The notes beneath the pieces were generated by a model, which saw nothing but the letters and a program-made list of their open reading frames with translations, made no database searches and was not told where the DNA came from. From Astragalus membranaceus (lineage: Eukaryota > Streptophyta > Magnoliopsida > Fabales > Fabaceae): a stretch of DNA of 64,000 bases. This document shows positions 59,021-64,000 of this stretch, piece by piece (position 1 is the stretch's first letter; each line of letters opens with the position of its first letter). The stretch lies in NCBI GenBank assembly GCA_039519185.1, contig CM076849.1, positions 372,001 through 436,000 on the forward strand, in the 5' to 3' direction. The position numbers and the translations under genes are program-made.

Positions 59021-59215
59021 CTAGCTTGGTGCATGGCACGAGGATTACACCAAGAGAGGTGTGATTCACGGTCGCGGTGAAAAGATCTTATACGGCCCGA
59101 CAAGACAGATGAAGTAATGCTTCGAGCGAATCAACGAAAGTCCTTCAAGCCAAGACTATACTCCGAAATAATCTCGGCTTGGGGGGCAACTATTCTGGAC
59201 TATTCCATCTCCTCC

Positions 59216-60618
59216 GAAGGTTACTTACTAGCTTCACGACTCCCACTTCATGACCTCCTCACACACATCCCCTAATTCTCGTGGGAAGTCAAGGAACCGG
59301 GACAGCCCCCACCAGAGACTCCACCGGGGATCGCCATCGGGGAGATCCCCTGACCGGCGCAGGTTTCGAAATGTGAACTATGAAGACACATCCCCCCGCA
59401 AGGGGATCGCCATCGAGGAGATCCCCTGACCGGCGTGGGTATCGAAATGTGGACTATGAAGACACATTCCCCCGCAACTCAAGAAGGTTCACAAATGACT
59501 TCACTGCCTCCCGTTTGAAACCCAAGTCTGAAGAAGTGCTGAGGGCAGTCAGACAGCGTGACAATGAAACACTATGAGAATACATGGAGCGCTTCAATAA
59601 GGAGGCCTCATGTGTGCGAAACTTGGAGGACCAAGCAACCAAACCCCCCGGAGACCAATAAGCAAAGATTCCGAGAGGAGCTGGACTTCGTCGAGGAAGC
59701 CAGAAACCAAGCAGCGTTAAAAGACATGGTGATCAAGTAAAGATTACGTAGGATGAAACTCGTGACCCCAAATAGGGAGCAGCGCATTAAGACCTCAAAC
59801 TAGGGCTAGGCCCAATTATGAATATTGTTGTTCAACCACGAAGACAAAATGTAAAAGCTCGATATGAATGATTAACAAAAGTTCAGTTTTTGCTCTACCT
59901 CACTAGCATTAACACTTGTCAACCCCGAAAAATACTTAAGATAAAGAAAGAAAAAGGGTTCAACTCCATAGTTAGGTGCAAAGCGACGCCTGCCCAACAA
60001 GGATCCAGGGTCGAGGCATCCACAGGGCACCACTGTCATGAGACATGGTAGCCAGACACAAGGAACCCACAGGGTGCCCATCCCGAAGGCGTCAATAACA
60101 AAAAGGACCCGGCACCATAGAAGGTGCCTGACACCCAAACCATGCTACGAAAGGAGGCAAGAGGCGGGCATCGCGAGGTGCATCTCCGCACTTTCACTAA
60201 GCATACCAGAGATGTGCACTGTTGGAGTTTAGCAGGGAAACTCCTCGGTTTCTACCTCACTAAAGGAGGCATCGAGGCCAACCCCGACAAATACAGGGTT
60301 GTGACCAAAATGGCTTCACCAACTACAAAGTGGTAGTTCGAACCAACCACCCACCAGATGGGCAGTCAAGCTCTCGGAGTTGAGATCAAGTTCGAGACAA
60401 GACCAACCATGAAGGTTCAGACATTGGCAGACTTGGTAGCCAAAATGACAACGACACCGCAAAGTGACAGAGCGGAGATGGCTTGGACTCTCCACGTGGA
60501 GGGGTCCTCAAACAGCAAAAGAAGTGGAGCCGGTCTGTTACTTGGAAACTCAGAGGGATTACTAGTCGAGGTATCCCTGACTTTTTCGTTCTCCACCTCC
60601 AACAATCAAGTGGAGTAT
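59216..60618 (+). pseudogene. Third Tat-like remnant: gag, reverse transcriptase and RNase H fragments
   Basis: Gag-like FTNDFTASRLKPKSEEVLRA and, past an in-frame stop at 59575-59577, EYMERFNKEA (59480-59640). After deletions and stops comes a reverse transcriptase end (GKLLGFYLTKGGIEANPDKY, about 60233-60297). An RNase H start follows (WTLHVEGSSNSKRSGAGLLL, SFSTSNNQVEY, 60480-60618). The RNase H is cut at 60618 by the right-hand Athila-like element. A 77-bp block (gggatcgccatcg..gaggagatcccc) is duplicated at about 59328 and 59402. Confidence 0.75.
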
Positions 60619-61910
60619 TGTTGACTCTCAATCATATGATGTAAGTTAGGCATTTTTAGGACCAATTGTGCAGAGTTTTTATTGTATAACAGTCATTAGC
60701 TGGGATTTAGTTCAGTTTTAGATCATTGTAGTAGGAAGTTCAAATTGTAAGTTATTCCTTCACTTTTGGAGCTAAATGGGACTTGAAGACCTCTTAATTG
60801 GTTGTGGCATCTTTCAGCGAACCAGACACTTGCCCGGAAATGCAGCAATCTGGAGGAATTTTGCAAGTCAGAACTTTCTGTCATTCTTCGCGTCGCGACC
60901 AGGAGGGTTCGCGACGCGATCTGGAGGAATTTTTACAAGCCAGAACTTTCTGTCATTCTTCGCGCCGCGACCAGGAGGGTTCGCGACGCGACCTGGAGCA
61001 GTTTTGCGAGGCCTGAAGTTTCTGTCATTTGTCGCGACGCGACGGCCACGGGCCGCATCGCGATGGTGCGTAAAAATTAGGGTTTTTAAAAGCCGTTTCA
61101 GCAATTTTAGAGGGGACTTCGTTTTTGGGAATTGGAGCCACGTTTTGGAGCAGCTGGAGGTGCGATTTTGGAGCCTTCTCACCACTTGGGAACAAGGGAT
61201 TGAAGGTTCTAAATGTCTCCCTTTATGTTTGTTTTCTATTCTCTGTTGGTTTCCACTCTTAGGATGATTTGTAACTAATTTGCTTAGATTAGGGAGAGAT
61301 GAATCTCCCAAACCTATCATGTGAACCATTGATCTAGTTAATTCAGTTGTTATTCGATTTGCTTGTCTAATTACCTATGTTCTTAACGCTTTTCAATTAC
61401 ATATGATAATTGCGATGATCCAGGCTAGTGATTGCATAGGGATATGAATTAGTAGCTGGAAATTGGGTATTTAGATCACATGCTAGTAATCATCATAGGA
61501 ATATGTGGTAGCTTATGTGAATTCATTATAATTCTTAATCTTAATGCGTTACCCTCTGGCACGACTCACCTAAGGAATTAGGGTAACTCTTAGGGTAATA
61601 GGGGTCTTGAGACAAGGAATTGCCCTTGACCTAAATTAGTGAATTGAATCTAGAAATTGAATAATTAACTTGAATTGGCTGAGGTTCATGTGATAGGCGA
61701 GGTGAGAGGATTCGATCCCTAGTCGTTTTTCTCGCATTATTAATTCACGTTCGTGTTCTGTTACCAGTTACTCAAATTTGTCAAATATCTACAATCTACG
61801 AAATTACAATTTTGCTATTGTTGTCAACGCGCAATCCCTGTGGATCGACCGGTTCTTACCGATAAATTTTATTACTTGCGACATTTGGTACACTTGCCAA
61901 ATTGTTAACA
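60619..61910 (+). repeat. 5' LTR of right-hand Athila-like element
   Basis: 1292 bp, TGTTGACTC to ATTGTTAACA. Contains three tandem units of about 72 bp (60850-61065) with TCGCGACGCGA palindromes. Its U5 end (caatccctgtggatcgacc) resembles the other Athila-like LTR ends in the window. Confidence 0.85.
60850..61065 (+). repeat. Tandem repeat of about 72 bp with TCGCGACGCGA hairpins
   Basis: Three units, each with ctggaggaatttt, cagaactttctgtcatt and a CpG-rich block. In unit 1 CGCGTCGCGA (60889-60898) and TCGCGACGCG (60909-60918) form a perfect 10-bp stem with a 10-nt loop; units 2 and 3 have near-perfect versions. Confidence 0.85.
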
Positions 61911-61916
61911 AGTTTT

Positions 61917-61933
61917 TGGCGCCGTTGCCGGGG
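61917..61933 (+). other. Primer-binding site, tRNA-Asp type
   Basis: TGGCGCCGTTGCCGGGG, 6 bp after the LTR, identical to the site of the minus-strand Athila-like element. Confidence 0.9.
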
Positions 61934-62072
61934 ATTGTTGACTTTGTTGTCGACAAGGCAAACGAGTTGATTCTAGATTTTTAGTTTTTGTTTGTTTTTA
62001 GTTACTTCATTTTGCTACTTGTTGGTTCCTTGAATTTGTTGATGTTTGCTTCAGTGTTTCAGAGATTTGTGC

Positions 62073-64000
62073 ATGCGGAGCAAGGGTCCACAAGAACTCT
62101 TGTTTGACCCGGAAATTGAAAAACTAGCAAAGGCAAATCGAAAAAAAGCTAAGCTCGCCAAGCAGCAAGCAAGGGAATTGTCACAGGTACAATCAACTTC
62201 TACCGCGGTACCGGAAGAGTTTTCGAGTGAGGAGGAAGAGATGGCTGATCCTCCACCTCCACCCCGACGTACTCTAGGTGACTTCGGGCGAAGAAATCAA
62301 GGTGCCCAAGCATTAGCATTTCAACCAGTGGGCGTGGCCCAGTTTGATATCAAATCCTCTGTGCTCACAGCCTTGAAATCAGAGCAATTCTCTGGGTCAG
62401 ATGCCGAAGACCCAAATCAGCACTTGTTCCAATTCTACGAGATCTGCGGGACTACACACCCGGAGGGAGTAACCGATAGTGCAAAGAAAGTCCGGCTGTT
62501 TCCTTTCACTCTCACAGGGAGAGCCAAGGATTGGTTGAACACTCTCCCAGGAACAATCAACACCTGGAATGACCTTGAGAACAAGTTCTTGGAGAGGTTC
62601 TTCCCAATCTCCAAATTCATAAGGAAAAGAGCCGATATCTCCAATTTTACACAGGGAGAGTCCGAATCGTTGTATGACTCTTGGGAACGATTCAAGCTAC
62701 TACTCAAGAAGTGTCCTGGCCATGGCATAGAAGATTTCCTACAGTTACAAACCTTTTGCCATGGGCTGAGACCACAAACAAGAATGATGTTGGACGCCTC
62801 AGCTGGAGGATCCCTAGGTACCAAGACTTGGGAAGAAGCCAAGCAGTTGGTTGAAGACATGGCTTCCAATGAGTACAGGATCCAAAATGATAGAGGGGTT
62901 GACAAAAAGAAAGGTGTGCTGGAGCTTGATTCAAACAGCGCAGTGTTAGCCCAACAGAAACTAATGACCATGCAAATCGAGGCTCTCACTAAGCAATTAG
63001 CGGCAGCATGTGAAGTAGGCTCAAAAGCTCCAGCAACAGTACAAGCAGTGCAAGCAGGTGGGTGCAATTATTGTGGTAGGGAATCCCACGAAGGTGATTG
63101 TGCAGCTTATGGAGAAGCATTGGAACAGGCCAATTATATGGGCAACTTCCAAAGACAAGGCGGGAATCCATTTTCTAACACCTATAATCCAGGGTGGAAG
63201 AATCATCCCAATTTTTCTTGGAAGAATAACAATGACGGCACGAGTTCCAACCAACAGCAGTCTCAGGCACCTGGCAACCAACAACAGAAACCACCTTCTC
63301 GGTTGGAGGATGTATTGACACAGTTTATGCAGATGACCAAAAATACCTTCCAAGCTCAAGAGCAGGTAATGAAAAACATGGAGAAAAACCATGAAGCATC
63401 AATGAAAAATTTGGAGGTACAGATTGGCCAGTTATCGAAGCAACTTGCGGACACATCCAAAAGTGGTTTCCCTGCCAACACTGTGGATAACCCGAGAAAT
63501 GAGAATTGCAATGCCATCCATTTGAGAAGTGGTAAGGAGTTGGAACCGTCTGAAGTAACCAAGCCCAGGGAAAAGAAAGCAAATGAAGAGAATGAGGGAG
63601 CGGGTAAAGACAACCCTCAAGTGGAACCCAAAGAAACTCCATCTTACATGAAACTGCCCTATCCTCAGGTAAGCAAGAAAAATCAGAGGGATGAGCAGTT
63701 CTCCAAGTTCATGGAAGTGTTCAGAAGCCTCCAGATCAATATACCTTTTGCTGACGCCCTGGAAAAGATGCCGGTCTATGCGAAGTTTATGAAACAGTTA
63801 TTGACCAAAAAGAAAAGGTTGAAGGAGAACGAAACGGTAGCGTTAACAGAGGAGTGCAGTGCTATCATCCAAAACAAAATACCCCCTAAGCTGAAGGATC
63901 CAGGAAGCTTCACCATTCCGTGTGCAATTGGTGATGTCACTATAGAAAAGGCACTCTGTGACTTGGGGGCAAGCATAAACCTAATGCCCTTGGGAATGTG
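62073..64000 (+). CDS. gag-protease polyprotein of Athila-like element (open at window edge)
   Basis: Frame open for 642 codons without a stop and truncated by the window. The start is the first ATG (62073), 140 bp after the primer site. Order: a basic/coiled N-terminus (residues 20-50), gag core (about 110-260, FSGSDAEDPNQHLFQFYEIC, AKDWLNTLPGTINTWNDLE), CCHC zinc knuckle CNYCGRESHEGDC (from residue 331), Q/N-rich linker, coiled segment, and the beginning of the aspartic protease (LCDLGASINLMP, about 628-639). Gag forms the cytoplasmic particle and the protease matures it. The protein is collinear with the broken copy at 2792-6217. The absence of lesions suggests recent insertion. Reverse transcriptase and integrase should follow outside. 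Confidence 0.9.
   Translation, partial: MRSKGPQELLFDPEIEKLAKANRKKAKLAKQQARELSQVQSTSTAVPEEFSSEEEEMADPPPPPRRTLGDFGRRNQGAQALAFQPVGVAQFDIKSSVLTALKSEQFSGSDAEDPNQHLFQFYEICGTTHPEGVTDSAKKVRLFPFTLTGRAKDWLNTLPGTINTWNDLENKFLERFFPISKFIRKRADISNFTQGESESLYDSWERFKLLLKKCPGHGIEDFLQLQTFCHGLRPQTRMMLDASAGGSLGTKTWEEAKQLVEDMASNEYRIQNDRGVDKKKGVLELDSNSAVLAQQKLMTMQIEALTKQLAAACEVGSKAPATVQAVQAGGCNYCGRESHEGDCAAYGEALEQANYMGNFQRQGGNPFSNTYNPGWKNHPNFSWKNNNDGTSSNQQQSQAPGNQQQKPPSRLEDVLTQFMQMTKNTFQAQEQVMKNMEKNHEASMKNLEVQIGQLSKQLADTSKSGFPANTVDNPRNENCNAIHLRSGKELEPSEVTKPREKKANEENEGAGKDNPQVEPKETPSYMKLPYPQVSKKNQRDEQFSKFMEVFRSLQINIPFADALEKMPVYAKFMKQLLTKKKRLKENETVALTEECSAIIQNKIPPKLKDPGSFTIPCAIGDVTIEKALCDLGASINLMPLGM

Larger units (their letters stand above)
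54852..59215 (+). mobile_element. Tat-like Ty3/gypsy remnant rich in GGCGCC dyads (copy 2)
   Basis: Order on the plus strand: gag N-terminus (GRPRVQSIAIPAPRPEGIPE from about 54876), GGCGCC array (55080-55770), gag core (55924-56244), non-coding part, and tandem repeats of about 125 bp with GGCGCC. It ends with a purine tract gcttggggggca (about 59178-59190) and the first bases of a probable 3' LTR. Its 5' LTR is missing. A 225-bp palindrome (55222-55446) and an Athila-family solo LTR (56919-58403) are inserted. Confidence 0.7.
60619..64000 (+). mobile_element. Athila-like Ty3/gypsy retrotransposon, 5' part, apparently intact
   Basis: 5' LTR (60619-61910), tRNA-Asp primer-binding site (61917-61933), and an open gag-protease frame from 62073 to the window edge. 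The presumed left target duplication is agtat (60614-60618). No lesion is visible in the coding part seen here, in contrast with every other retrotransposon in the window. Confidence 0.88.

Noticed and set aside
60776..61267. 163-codon frame (MGLEDLLIGCGIF...)
   Set aside because: Lies entirely in the LTR and follows the three 72-bp tandem units. Repetitive and without homology.
62435..63067. 210-codon minus-strand frame
   Set aside because: Shadow of the Athila-like gag frame on the other strand. The plus frame has gag and zinc-knuckle motifs.

Overview
The window is nuclear DNA of a flowering plant, most likely a eudicot. The evidence is two plant-type intron-rich housekeeping genes, an AT-rich background, and plant transposon families (Athila- and Tat-like Ty3/gypsy, Ty1/copia, hAT, MULE-OTU, Helitron, tRNA-derived SINE). 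A legume is my guess, from the general look of the repeats, and is not proven.

Layout. 1-10.6 kb is nested Ty3/gypsy debris: an Athila-like element (3' internal end plus 3' LTR) sits inside the reverse transcriptase of a second, minus-strand Athila-like element, which abuts a minus-strand Tat-like remnant full of GGCGCC dyads. 10.7-13.4 kb is a hAT transposon with an exact 8-bp target duplication. 13.8-21.7 kb is a complete 19-exon gene for the organellar presequence protease PreP (1090 aa). 22.1-25.9 kb is a non-autonomous LTR retrotransposon that carries a chimeric 982-codon ORF and ends in an inverted LTR. 26.4-32.2 kb holds MULE material, including a broken FAR1-MULE-SWIM-OTU transposase flanked by TTCCGGAA palindrome arrays. 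33.9-35.9 kb is a non-autonomous Helitron.

35.96-51.39 kb (minus strand) is a complete 21-exon RAD54 gene (927 aa), the SNF2-type motor of homologous recombination. Its 7.5-kb intron 9 is a nest of insertions: a SINE, a TIR element, and a hAT-like MITE that contains a copia element, which itself contains a Helitron. 51.4-54.9 kb is intergenic, with dyad-symmetric repeats and a second Helitron. 54.9-60.6 kb is two more Tat-like remnants in plus orientation, interrupted by a perfect 225-bp palindrome and by a solo LTR of the same family as the minus-strand Athila-like element at 2.8-7.8 kb. 60.6-64 kb is the 5' part of an apparently intact Athila-like element whose gag-protease frame is open to the window edge.

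Only PreP and RAD54 look like functioning host genes. PreP degrades cleaved targeting peptides in mitochondria and plastids. RAD54 works with RAD51 in nuclear DNA repair. Nothing in the sequence links them. Four unrelated element families here each carry their own array of a short palindrome (GGCGCC dyads, CGCTRYAGCG, TCGCGACGCGA, TTCCGGAA), which is the main cross-cutting observation.
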